Of a stretch of DNA of 64,000 nt, positions 35,082-43,209 are shown piece by piece. The notes beneath the pieces are model-generated. The model worked only from the letters and a program-made list of their open reading frames with translations. It was not told where the DNA came from and did no database searches. The stretch is from assembly GCF_001909055.1 (NCBI RefSeq), contig NZ_LVWI01000036.1, positions 1 through 64,000 on the forward strand. The letters run 5' to 3'. Within the stretch, counting starts at the first letter, position 1. Each line of letters begins with the position of its first letter. Position numbers and translations under genes: made by a program. This DNA comes from Paenibacillus helianthi (GTDB lineage Bacteria; Bacillota; Bacilli; Paenibacillales; Paenibacillaceae).

Positions 35082-36422
35082 GTGGATATGATGGAAAAAC
35101 TTGAAATTTTAACGGCTTCGGCCAAATATGATGTGGCCTGCACCTCCAGTGGCTCCGATCGTAAAGGCCAGCCCGGTGGCATGGGTAATGCCGTCAGCAT
35201 GGGCATCTGCCACAGCTTCGCAGCAGATGGCCGCTGCATTTCACTGCTTAAGGTGCTAATGACCAACGGGTGCGTATACGACTGCGCGTACTGTGTGAAC
35301 CGTAAATCGAACGCCACACCCCGGGCAGCACTCTCGCCGGAGGAGCTCGCAGATCTGACCATGCAGTTCTACCGCCGTAATTACATAGAAGGCTTATTTC
35401 TCAGCTCCGGCATTATGCGGAGTCCCGATTATACAACCGAGCAAATGATTGCTGCTCTTGATCTGTTAAGGAACACCTACCAGTTCAGAGGATATATCCA
35501 TGTAAAAGCCATTCCCGGCGCAGACGAGGTGCTGCTGTCCAGACTTGGTCTGCTGGCCGACCGCATGAGCGTCAATATCGAGCTTCCTTCTCAAGAAAGC
35601 CTGGGCCTGCTGGCTCCCGACAAGAGCAAGGCCTCCATTCTGAAGCCTATGTCCCTGATCAAAGAAAAGATTAACGAGAACCGCTCGGATCTCGTCAAAT
35701 ATAACCATGCTCCCCGCTTTGCTCCCGCCGGACAGAGCACCCAGATGATTATCGGAGCTACGCCCGATACCGATTTCCGTATTCTGACCCTCACCGAAGG
35801 GTTGTACCGGAAGTACGGGCTGAAACGCGTTTTTTTCTCTGCCTATACCCCGGTAGTGGAACATTCACTCCTGCCGGCTCTAGATACCAAACCGCCGCTG
35901 CTGCGGGAGCACCGCCTCTACCAGGCCGACTGGCTGCTGCGTTTCTACGGCTTTCAGGCCCATGAATTGCTGGATGAAGCGGTACCCAACTTCAATCCGC
36001 TGCTGGATCCGAAATGCAGCTGGGCGGTGAATCACCGGGAAGAGTTCCCGGTTGAAATCAACCGTGCCCCATATGAGCAGCTGCTGCGGGTGCCGGGGAT
36101 CGGGGTAAGGAGTGCTCAGCGGATTGTTAAGGCACGACGGGCCGGAACCCTGGACTTTGCCGCCCTGAAGAAGCTTGGTGTGGTTCTTAAACGCGCACAA
36201 TTTTTCATAACCTGTAAGGGAAAAATGCTGGAGGGGTTAAAGGTGGGCGAGCATACCCTGCTCCGCTCACTCATGTCCGGGCAGGAGCTTGGCAGGATCG
36301 AGCCGCCACAGTACGAGCAGCTTACTCTGTTCGACGACTTCTATCTGGCAGCCTTGCCGGCAGCGGGAGCGGCAGTCCCGACAGCAGGTTCGGCTGCGCT
36401 GAAGGGAGGCGAATGGCCCTGA
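35082..36422 (+). CDS. Putative DNA modification/repair radical SAM protein
   Basis: A 446-residue protein of the radical-SAM family that pairs with DUF4130 proteins in many bacteria. CVYDCAYC at about residue 65-72 is the CxxxCxxC 4Fe-4S site; the barrel continues with SQESLGLLAPDKSKASIL and similar segments. A helix-hairpin-helix DNA-binding motif is visible near residue 335 (LLRVPGIGVRSAQRIVKARR). GTG at 35082 lies 7 bases after AGGAGGG. It overlaps the next gene by 10 bases. The chemistry is not known; a DNA lesion or modified base is the expected substrate. The LexA-type box in its promoter supports a damage-response role. Confidence 0.9.
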   Translation: MDMMEKLEILTASAKYDVACTSSGSDRKGQPGGMGNAVSMGICHSFAADGRCISLLKVLMTNGCVYDCAYCVNRKSNATPRAALSPEELADLTMQFYRRNYIEGLFLSSGIMRSPDYTTEQMIAALDLLRNTYQFRGYIHVKAIPGADEVLLSRLGLLADRMSVNIELPSQESLGLLAPDKSKASILKPMSLIKEKINENRSDLVKYNHAPRFAPAGQSTQMIIGATPDTDFRILTLTEGLYRKYGLKRVFFSAYTPVVEHSLLPALDTKPPLLREHRLYQADWLLRFYGFQAHELLDEAVPNFNPLLDPKCSWAVNHREEFPVEINRAPYEQLLRVPGIGVRSAQRIVKARRAGTLDFAALKKLGVVLKRAQFFITCKGKMLEGLKVGEHTLLRSLMSGQELGRIEPPQYEQLTLFDDFYLAALPAAGAAVPTAGSAALKGGEWP

Positions 36423-37255
36423 TGTTTAAGACAGCTGCTTTGGCCTATACCTACGACGGTAGCTTTGAAGGCCTGCTGTGCTGTGTGTTCGAGAGCTATC
36501 AATGGAAGGAAACCCCGCTTACCATACATTCAGACGAAGAAGAACAAGGCCTCCTGCTGGAATCGAAATGGATTGATACGGACACCAGCAGAGCTGAACG
36601 GGTACTGAAGTCAATCCCGCTACGCATCTGCACCGAGGCAGAGGAGTGGGTTCGTCTTGGATTCTGGTCATGCGCGCCGGACAAGGAGATGCTGCTGCTG
36701 AATTTTCTGTACCTGGGCTTCACTCATGGCCGCAAGGTAATGGACATGCTTGCCGATGATACGGTGAACGCCCTGCAGAAGGCGGTTCAGCAGCTCCAGC
36801 GGGAAGCTCACCTGTATCTGGGGTTTGTGCGTTTTTCCGTATACGGCCCGGTTATGGCGGCGGTCATTGAGCCCAAAGGCTTCGTGCTGCCCGTTATTCA
36901 GGATCATTTCTGTGACCGGTTCCACGGAGAGAGCTTCATGATCTACGACAAAACCCACCGCATGGCCCTTATCCACCAGCCTGGACAGCAAGCCATTATT
37001 CCCCTCGATGAATGGGTACCGCCTGCACCGGATGCAGCTGAGGAAGAATACCGCCGCCTCTGGCAAGGATTCTACAACGCTATCGGCATCCGTGAGCGCA
37101 AGAACGACCGCCTGCGCTCCTCGCTGATGCCCAAGCGGTACTGGAAGCACCTCACGGAGATGAATGGCGGCAGCACCGGCATGGCCGAGAGCAAACCGAA
37201 GCTTGATGAGGGCTCACCCCTATTGGAACATGCGAAGTCGAAATTCAAAAGCTGA
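36413..37255 (+). CDS. DUF4130 (TIGR03915-type) DNA metabolism partner
   Basis: A 280-residue protein of the DUF4130 family, the conserved partner of the preceding radical-SAM gene. The N-terminus YTYDGSFEGLLCCVFESYQW and the later YLGFVRFSVYGPVMAAVIEP and MPKRYWKHLTEM segments match the family pattern. No catalytic motif can be named. The ATG at 36413 uses AAGGGAGG; a second ATG at 36422 overlaps the upstream stop (TGATG) and is an equally possible coupled start. The two genes form an operon under the LexA-box promoter. Confidence 0.88.
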   Translation: MALMFKTAALAYTYDGSFEGLLCCVFESYQWKETPLTIHSDEEEQGLLLESKWIDTDTSRAERVLKSIPLRICTEAEEWVRLGFWSCAPDKEMLLLNFLYLGFTHGRKVMDMLADDTVNALQKAVQQLQREAHLYLGFVRFSVYGPVMAAVIEPKGFVLPVIQDHFCDRFHGESFMIYDKTHRMALIHQPGQQAIIPLDEWVPPAPDAAEEEYRRLWQGFYNAIGIRERKNDRLRSSLMPKRYWKHLTEMNGGSTGMAESKPKLDEGSPLLEHAKSKFKS

Positions 37256-37277
37256 TTCTGAACAGCGGAGATCAATT

Positions 37278-37458
37278 TCATCTCCGCCTCCCCAGCTCGA
37301 AATTGAAGGTAGCCAGATTCTCCTTTTGATGCTCTATTGAACTCGCCCTGGGGATGGGAATCGCGTCAAGCTGGATATCGCAATATGATCTGTGTAGGTG
37401 TTTTACCATGTGCTGCAGCAATGCTTCCCATCTGTTCATTCTTCAGCATGACGCTTGC
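37278..37458 (-). pseudogene. Aldo/keto reductase C-terminal remnant with frameshift
   Basis: The minus strand encodes a typical aldo/keto reductase segment, LKNEQMGSIAAAHGKTPTQI followed by ILR. After a shift of frame near 37376-37381 comes DIQLDAIPIPRASSIEHQKE and NLATFNFEL. These match the conserved HGK(T/S)xxQ(V/I)xLRW and (V/I)IPIP-x-(5)-ENL positions of the family. The rest of the protein (about 260 residues) and the Trp after LR are missing. It fills the 306-base gap between the repair operon and phosphoketolase. Confidence 0.7.
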
Positions 37459-37498
37459 TTAATACAGCTCAGATCCATTCTGTTTATAGAGCGCGCAA

Positions 37499-37540
37499 AA
37501 GGGATGCCCCTTAGCCATTTTCATGACCTTCAGGACATCC
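37499..37540 (-). terminator. Terminator after phosphoketolase
   Basis: GGGGATG / CATCCC arms with a long AT-mixed loop; TTTTG follows on the minus strand, 22-63 bases beyond the phosphoketolase stop. Confidence 0.6.
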
Positions 37541-37561
37541 CCTACAGTAGTACTTATGCTA

Positions 37562-39946
37562 TTAGTTCAAAGCCTTCCATACCCAGTTCTCTACTTCCGG
37601 CAGATCAATACCTTCTTCACGGATATATTGGTTATGCTTCTTGACCATAGCATCCATTTCGTCCGCGATAGCCTGATATTTACCAGCATCCGGCAAGCTC
37701 AGTACAGCTTCCTTCGTCAGGTCGAACCGGTCCATCTGATTCAGTACGCGCATATCAAATGGGGTGGTAATGTCGCCGTTCTCCCGGTAGCCATGTACAT
37801 GCAGGTTATGGTTGTGACGGTCGAAGAACAGATCTTTGATCAGACCTTCATAGCCATGGAATGCGAAAATGACCGGTTTGTCTTTTGTGAAAAATTGATC
37901 AAACTCAGCGTCAGATAAACCACGAGGGTCCAGCTTCTGGCTTCTCAGCTTCAACAGATCCACCACGTTGATATAGCGGATTTTCAGATCAGGCAATTTC
38001 TCATGCAGGATGGAGATAGCTGCCAAGCTCTCCATAGTAGGCTCTGTACCGGACGAAGCAATAACCACATCTGGCTCTCCACCCTTGTCCGTGCTTGCCC
38101 AGTCAATGATCTTGAGTCCTTTATCCACCAATTCCTGCGCTTCATCAGCCGAGAACCATTGCGGACGCGGATGTTTGGACGACACAATCAGGTTGATCTT
38201 CTGACGGTCATTCAAGATGGTGTCAAAAACAGCCAGCAAGGAGTTGGCATCAGCAGGCAGATACTCACGGATAAATTCCGGTTTCTTGTCGGCCAAGTGA
38301 CCGAGCAATCCTGGGTCCTGGTGAGTGTAGCCATTATGGTCCTGCTGGAACACTGTTGAGGTTGCAATGACATTCAAGGACGGAATATCTGTCCGCCAGC
38401 TTTGATCTGTCGCTTTGCGCAACCATTTAAAGTGCTGGGTGATCATCGAGTCTACTACACGCAGGAAAGCTTCATAGCTTGCGAAGAATCCGTGACGTCC
38501 AGTTAATACGTATCCTTCCAGGAATCCTTCTGCCTGATGCTCGGACAATTGTGAGTCGATTACACGACCATATGGCGCCAGGAATTCATCTTGCGGTTCT
38601 TTGATGGAATCCATCCATTGGCGCTTGGTCACTTCGAATACAGGACCCAGGCGGTTCGACATGGTTTCATCCGGTCCAAAAATTCTGAAGTTGCGGTTCT
38701 CTTCATTCAGTGTAACCACTTCCTTCAGATATTTGCCCAATACGGCCATATCTTGTGCAATCACTTGACCCGGAACGGAATTATCCAGCGCATAGTTGCG
38801 GAAATTCGGCTTGTGCAGGTCTTTGATCAGTTTGCCGGCGTTAGTGACAGGGTTCATCCCCATACGTCTGTCGCCAGTAGGCAGGATTTCAGCGAGATCC
38901 GCATTCAAACGGCCATTCTCGTCGAACAATTCTTCAGGTCTATAGCTGTTCAGCCATTCAAGCAATGCCGGAGCGTGCTTCATGTTCTTTTGATCCACTG
39001 GAATTGGAACCTGGTGGGCACGGAAAGAGCCTTCGTTCGGCACTTTATCCCATTCTTTAGGACCAGTCCAGCCTTTAGGCGTACGGAACACAAGCATCGG
39101 CCATACAGGACGGGTGGTGTCATTGTTCTCACGTGCATTCTTTTGAATCGCTTCAATCTTCTCAATAATAGTATCCAGAACCTTCGCCATTTCCGGATGC
39201 ATCAGATCTGGATTTTCACCTTCTACAAAGAACGGTTCCCAGCCCATACCTGCAAAATAATTGGTTAACTCCTCTTTGGACATACGGGACAGAATGGTCG
39301 GGTTGCTGATCTTGAAGCCGTTCAAATGTAGAATTGGCAGGACCGCACCATCTGTAATCGGATTGATGAACCGGTTGGAGAGCCAGGAAGCAGCCAGTGG
39401 TCCGGTTTCAGCCTCACCATCGCCTACAACCACTGCAGAGATCAGATCCGGGTAATCCAGAATGGCACCCACGCTGTGGGACAGGGAGTAACCAAGTTCT
39501 CCGCCTTCGTGAATCGATCCTGGAGTTTCCGGAGCCGCATGTGAAGCCACACCGCCAGGGAAAGAGAACTGTTTGAACAATTTTTTGAGACCAGGAATAT
39601 CCTGTGTAATTTCCGGGTAGATCTCTGTGTAGCTTCCATCCAGATAAGAGTTGGATACCATAACCTGGCCGCCATGGCCTGGACCTTCAACATAGAACAT
39701 ATTCAAATCATATTTGGTAATGACACGGTTCAGATGCGCATAAATAAAGTTCTGGCCGGGGATCGTACCCCAGTGACCGATAGGCTTAACTTTGACATCC
39801 GCGTCTTTCAAAGGTTCTCTTAACAACGGATTATCCTTCAAATAGAGCTGTCCTACCGATATATAGTTGGTTGCACGCCAGTAGGCATCGAGCTTTGATA
39901 AGTACGTTTTAGATGAATAATCCACGGGTAAAGTTGACAATCCCAT
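37562..39946 (-). CDS. Xylulose-5-phosphate/fructose-6-phosphate phosphoketolase
   Basis: A 794-residue, thiamine-diphosphate-dependent phosphoketolase of full family length. It splits xylulose-5-P (and often fructose-6-P) with phosphate to acetyl-P plus a triose or tetrose phosphate, in the cytoplasm. Signatures are intact: EGPGHGGQ near residue 85, [20 protein letters not shown], and the ThDP motif [19 protein letters not shown] lies 9 bases before the ATG. It is a single-gene unit with a terminator, downstream of and on the same strand as a GntR regulator that may control it. In this window it complements pflB and adhE as a source of acetyl-P and C2 units. Confidence 0.96.
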   Translation of the reverse strand: MGLSTLPVDYSSKTYLSKLDAYWRATNYISVGQLYLKDNPLLREPLKDADVKVKPIGHWGTIPGQNFIYAHLNRVITKYDLNMFYVEGPGHGGQVMVSNSYLDGSYTEIYPEITQDIPGLKKLFKQFSFPGGVASHAAPETPGSIHEGGELGYSLSHSVGAILDYPDLISAVVVGDGEAETGPLAASWLSNRFINPITDGAVLPILHLNGFKISNPTILSRMSKEELTNYFAGMGWEPFFVEGENPDLMHPEMAKVLDTIIEKIEAIQKNARENNDTTRPVWPMLVFRTPKGWTGPKEWDKVPNEGSFRAHQVPIPVDQKNMKHAPALLEWLNSYRPEELFDENGRLNADLAEILPTGDRRMGMNPVTNAGKLIKDLHKPNFRNYALDNSVPGQVIAQDMAVLGKYLKEVVTLNEENRNFRIFGPDETMSNRLGPVFEVTKRQWMDSIKEPQDEFLAPYGRVIDSQLSEHQAEGFLEGYVLTGRHGFFASYEAFLRVVDSMITQHFKWLRKATDQSWRTDIPSLNVIATSTVFQQDHNGYTHQDPGLLGHLADKKPEFIREYLPADANSLLAVFDTILNDRQKINLIVSSKHPRPQWFSADEAQELVDKGLKIIDWASTDKGGEPDVVIASSGTEPTMESLAAISILHEKLPDLKIRYINVVDLLKLRSQKLDPRGLSDAEFDQFFTKDKPVIFAFHGYEGLIKDLFFDRHNHNLHVHGYRENGDITTPFDMRVLNQMDRFDLTKEAVLSLPDAGKYQAIADEMDAMVKKHNQYIREEGIDLPEVENWVWKALN

Positions 39947-40170
39947 TTCAATCCACTCCCATTTCTTTTTTCTTTTTCCTGAACATAATCATTTCTACAA
40001 TTACATCATACCGCCGCGTTTATAAAATTCAATCATTTTAACAATTGATACGGTCCAATTTTGTGAAATTTTGAACATAGTATGAATAACGGAGCAAATC
40101 ACTTACAAAAAAATCTTTATTTTTATAAATATGTAACTATATGTATCATTGTATGCATGCCTGAAAACAC

Positions 40171-40199
40171 AAAAAAGACCAGGGAATATTCCCCGGCCT
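40171..40199 (-). terminator. Terminator after the GntR gene
   Basis: GGCCGGGGAATATTCCCTGG-type stem with T6 following on the minus strand. Region 39947-40170 between it and phosphoketolase is AT-rich and should hold the phosphoketolase promoter; no clear hexamers stand out. Confidence 0.8.
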
Positions 40200-40212
40200 G
40201 ATCATAAGAAAG

Positions 40213-40935
40213 TTATTGTACAGATACGAACGTATTGAATTTCAGATATTTGTAGTGGAAACGCATATGCGAGAACTCGAAGGGAGTGCCATTATCCAGG
40301 AAGAAAATCCCCTCCATAATCCCTACTGGCTCATTCTCCTGGAGATGGAGCAGTTCTTGATCATTAGCGCCCGAAGGCTCAGCGAAAATAGACAAAAACG
40401 ACTTGGTCACCGCCAGATTCCGCGACTCCTCCAGATAATGAAAGATCGATCCTTCGATAATCGTCTGGTCCAGATTCTGAACAATCTTGATCGGAATGTA
40501 GCCCGTCTCAATCATGAACGGCTCGTCATCGAATAAGCGCAGGCGCACGATTTTGTATACAAAATCATGGGGCTGCAGGAACAAATCCCGCTGCAGCTCT
40601 TCCGTAGGCCGGATCACCTCGAAATCCAGTACTTTCACCTTAGGCTTTTTGCCATGCATCTGAAAGTTGTCGGTGACCCCCAGATTGGAGCCCTCGTAAT
40701 TAAAGATCGATTCATTTTTTATGTATAACGGGTTGATAAAGGTGCCTGAACCCCGTTTTTTGAAAATAATTCCCGAGTTCTCCATCTTCATCAGTGCGCG
40801 TTTGATGGAACTGCGGCTTACCTGGTAGGTTTCGCTAAGACTGCGCTCATCCGGTAGTCTCATATCGGCAAACTGTCCTGCAAAAATCTTCATTTTGAGG
40901 TCGTCAATAATTTGCTTATAGACAAATTGGGTCAT
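40213..40935 (-). CDS. GntR-family regulator with UTRA domain
   Basis: A 240-residue GntR/HutC-type regulator. The winged HTH occupies residues 5-70 (RLPDERSLSETYQVSRSSIK, then RALMKMENSGIIFKKRGSGT); the UTRA effector domain follows (about 85-235: YKIVRLRLFDDEPFMIETGY). Sugar phosphates are the usual ligands of this subgroup. It is upstream of phosphoketolase on the same strand with its own terminator between, so the likely job is trans-regulation of phosphoketolase and itself; this is inferred from position. Confidence 0.94.
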   Translation of the reverse strand: MTQFVYKQIIDDLKMKIFAGQFADMRLPDERSLSETYQVSRSSIKRALMKMENSGIIFKKRGSGTFINPLYIKNESIFNYEGSNLGVTDNFQMHGKKPKVKVLDFEVIRPTEELQRDLFLQPHDFVYKIVRLRLFDDEPFMIETGYIPIKIVQNLDQTIIEGSIFHYLEESRNLAVTKSFLSIFAEPSGANDQELLHLQENEPVGIMEGIFFLDNGTPFEFSHMRFHYKYLKFNTFVSVQ

Positions 40936-41062
40936 GGGGTACTCCTTCTTCAGAACTGTAAAGAGCTAAATTTTCAATATTAAATATAACATAATTGTGA
41001 GAGGGATTATACAAAGTATTGTGGATAGGGGCAGGCAGCATATTTTGCAGCATAAATAAGAT

Positions 41063-41085
41063 AAACCCGCTCAATGAGCGGGTTT
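41063..41085. terminator. Bidirectional terminator
   Basis: AAACCCGCTCA / (T)GAGCGGGTTT, a compact palindromic stem between the GntR promoter region and the small membrane protein gene. Confidence 0.8.
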
Positions 41086-41161
41086 CAAATGTGGATTCAG
41101 GGAGCCGGACCCCTCTTCTAAGAAAATGGCATATAGCATGTCTTGCTGGCCGAGTCCAAGG

Positions 41162-41341
41162 CTAAAAATCCATCCAGAAAAATTGAGACACTGCAAGTAT
41201 AAGCCCAATTACATTTACGACGATGAAAAACCACTTTTTAGCCCTGCGGCTCGCGGAGTACCCCTCTACAAACAAAGTCCAAACCAAAATCCCGTTCAAC
41301 ACGACCATAATAATGAGAGCCAACCACCAATTCGCCGCCAC
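41162..41341 (-). CDS. Small two-TM membrane protein, unknown
   Basis: About 59 residues with two hydrophobic segments (NWWLALIIMVVLNGILVWTL and WFFIVVNVIGLILAVSQFFW) separated by a basic loop (SASRRAKKW), so both termini face outward or both inward. A TTG 11 codons upstream would extend the frame but has no RBS, whereas AGGAGAGGA lies 9 bases before the GTG at 41341. Not recognised as a family. It follows the MerR gene on the same strand by 92 bases. Confidence 0.6.
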   Translation of the reverse strand: MAANWWLALIIMVVLNGILVWTLFVEGYSASRRAKKWFFIVVNVIGLILAVSQFFWMDF

Positions 41342-41433
41342 TTGATCTCGTCCTCTCCTGACTTTACTTTCCAATTATCTTTTAAATTACTGAATGACCT
41401 CTTTTTTGTCAAGCCTTTTGCATAGCTATTCGA

Positions 41434-41727
41434 TCATGCTTTTTGTACCGCCTGCTTATGCCTCGTCATCATGTCCTGCCGTCGCTCCGTGGTGCGCTCC
41501 CCTTCAATGACCCAAGCTATATATTGACTAATATCGTGGATGGGCATGTGTGTCTGCTTCAAGCGAAGCACCGTTTCAAGCAGCGCCATCTGCATTTCCG
41601 AGAATAACCGCCTGCCGGCAGCATCCCGCTCAATCAGCGGCAACAAGCCTTGCTTCTCATAATACCTTAACGTGGATTCCGGAATATGAAATGTGGCCGA
41701 AGCCTCACCAATCGAAACATACTTCAT
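41434..41727 (-). CDS. Short MerR-family regulator
   Basis: A 97-residue MerR-type protein. The winged HTH is clear (MKYVSIGEASATFHIPESTL, then RYYEKQGLLPLIERDAAGRR), followed by the helix LFSEMQMALLETVLRLKQTH. The chain ends after MMTRHKQAVQKA, where most MerR proteins continue for another 20-40 residues of antiparallel coiled coil, so it may be C-terminally shortened. GGAGG lies 9 bases before the ATG at 41727; the upstream extension to 41796 has no family similarity and runs toward the right end of the neighbouring IS element. Confidence 0.85.
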   Translation of the reverse strand: MKYVSIGEASATFHIPESTLRYYEKQGLLPLIERDAAGRRLFSEMQMALLETVLRLKQTHMPIHDISQYIAWVIEGERTTERRQDMMTRHKQAVQKA

Positions 41728-41780
41728 TTTTGATGGCCTCCAAATCTGATCTTTCCATGTCGACAGGATTAGCATACGAC

Positions 41781-41885
41781 GTGAACCACACCCCACCTAA
41801 GAGGTGGGTGCTTCTTGGTCAATAGAGCTACTGCTCCAAGTTTACCCAAGCTTATAGACTAGTTCCTAGCCCAATCGTTGCCATA
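41781..41885 (-). ncRNA. Predicted omega RNA (right-end guide RNA of TnpB)
   Basis: In IS200/IS605 elements the region from the end of tnpB through the right end is transcribed as the scaffold of a guide RNA, whose guide is the flanking host sequence. Here that stretch contains the RE hairpin; the guide would begin with GTCGTATGCTAATCC in the flank below 41781. Location is by family rule, not by direct RNA evidence. Confidence 0.4.
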
Positions 41886-42965
41886 TTATATGGCTAATTT
41901 CAGTATGTTTTTAGCTGCGTTTACATCTCTGTCATGTTGTGCACTACATTCAGGACAAGTCCATTCACGTACGGCAAGGTTTTTCACTTCTGCATTTTTG
42001 TAGCCGCAGCAGGAACATAGTTGGCTACTTGCAAAGTTATTGGGTGCTATCATCAAGGTTCTCCCGTACCACTTTGCCTTATATTCGAGCATCGCTCGAA
42101 ACATGCTCCACGATACTTCGGAAATGGCTTTAGCTAATTTGTGATTCTGCATCATGTTCTTTACACGCAGGTCCTCCATCACGATCACTTGGTTATCGCG
42201 TATCATTTGGGTGGACGTTTTGTGCAGGAAATCCTTACGCTTATTCGCTATTTTTTCATGAAGCTTGGCGACCTTCAAGCGTGCTTTATTTCGGTTATGG
42301 CTTCCTTTTTTCTTTCTCGATAAGTCCTTTTGCAACTTGGCTAATCGTTGTTCCGAATGACGAAGATGTTTCGGATTTACGATCACTTCACCATCCGAAG
42401 TTATCGCGAAGTTTTTTAGTCCCAGATCCACGCCAATCTTCTTTTCTGTTTTCGGCAGAGGGACTCGTTCGGTTTCCACCAGTACGGAAGCAAAATATTT
42501 ACCTGATGGCGTTTTGGATAGGGTGCAGGATTTGATTCGCCCGGTGAATGGACGATGTACTTTGATTCGGATTCTTGTCTTTAGTTTCGGAATTTTAATC
42601 GTTCCCTCTTCAATGGCTATCGTACCGTTCTGATTGTTCGTTGTGAAGCTATGGTTGTTCGTCTTCTTGCTTTTGAATGTAGGAAAACCCACGTTCTTAT
42701 CCCGAAAAAAATGCGTATAGGCTTTCTCCAGGTTGAGCTGGACGTTTGCTAATGCCAGGCTGTCCACTTCTTTCAGCCACGGGAATTCTTTCTTGTACCT
42801 GGCAGGTGTATTACGGAGCATTTTCTCCGTTTGTTTATAGTGTTCGATCTTATCCGCAAGCATTTTGTTGTAGATAAAACGGACACATCCGAACACCTTG
42901 GCTAGATATTGTTGTTGCTCACGGTTAGGATAGATCCGGTACTTATACGCTTTACGTACGAACAT
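41886..42965 (-). CDS. tnpB: TnpB RNA-guided nuclease of an IS605-type element
   Basis: A 359-residue TnpB (OrfB) protein, apparently intact. RuvC-like catalytic residues are present: D180 in [11 protein letters not shown]264 in [11 protein letters not shown] and D347 in [10 protein letters not shown]. The zinc-finger pair is CSCC at 317-320 and CPEC at 337-340. The N-terminus [20 protein letters not shown] is typical of the family. TnpB cuts DNA next to a transposon-adjacent motif under an RNA guide and helps retain the element at its donor site. Host genes on both sides run to its ends; a short resumed frame on the left side suggests it interrupted or truncated something. Confidence 0.95.
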   Translation of the reverse strand: MFVRKAYKYRIYPNREQQQYLAKVFGCVRFIYNKMLADKIEHYKQTEKMLRNTPARYKKEFPWLKEVDSLALANVQLNLEKAYTHFFRDKNVGFPTFKSKKTNNHSFTTNNQNGTIAIEEGTIKIPKLKTRIRIKVHRPFTGRIKSCTLSKTPSGKYFASVLVETERVPLPKTEKKIGVDLGLKNFAITSDGEVIVNPKHLRHSEQRLAKLQKDLSRKKKGSHNRNKARLKVAKLHEKIANKRKDFLHKTSTQMIRDNQVIVMEDLRVKNMMQNHKLAKAISEVSWSMFRAMLEYKAKWYGRTLMIAPNNFASSQLCSCCGYKNAEVKNLAVREWTCPECSAQHDRDVNAAKNILKLAI

Positions 42966-43098
42966 GCCACACGACTCCTTTCCAGGAATTTACGAATTTA
43001 TTATAGCACAAACGTTCGCATGTATGGATGTTCATTTCCTTTGAATGAGAAAGACCGTTGACATTCATCCCACCACTTTAGAAGTGGGGGAATTCTGA

Positions 43099-43209
43099 CA
43101 ACTTATTGTTAAAGCATGGTTTAAGTCATTGGGAAATAAATTTCCGGTTTATCGGACTTATCGTGAAATGTATCTGGGAGTTAACATCAGTGAGCTAGAA
43201 TCAGCCTGA
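43099..43209 (+). pseudogene. C-terminal gene remnant next to the IS left end
   Basis: A protein-like frame of 36 codons (LIVKAWFKSLGNKFPVYRTY, then REMYLGVNISELESA) begins directly after the IS left end, where a TGA at 43096 closes it upstream, and stops at 43209, overlapping the helicase stop codon by 9 bases. It has no start. Joining position 41780 to 43099 would fuse it in frame to ATG TCG ACA... at 41757 on the other side of the element. The parent family is not recognised. Confidence 0.4.

Larger units (their letters stand above)
41781..43098 (-). mobile_element. TnpB-only IS200/IS605-type element
   Basis: One TnpB gene is bounded by subterminal hairpins instead of terminal inverted repeats: CCCACCT/AGGTGGG with a 3-base loop (41792-41808) at the right end and CCACTT/AAGTGG with loop TAG (43073-43087) at the left end. 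There is no Y1 transposase (TnpA), so it would move only with TnpA supplied in trans. Exact ends are estimates: the right end is set at the TTCAC (minus strand) beyond the hairpin and the left end just before a resumed open frame. Confidence 0.75.

Noticed and set aside
37265..37287. GCGGAGAT/ATCTCCGC hairpin after the DUF4130 gene
   Set aside because: No U-tract follows, and the sequence is part of the aldo/keto reductase remnant, so it is not called a terminator.
41757..41795. Gene start ATG TCG ACA... divergent from MerR
   Set aside because: It lies only 29 bases from the MerR start, leaving no room for promoters, and lacks an RBS; kept only as part of the IS-border observation.
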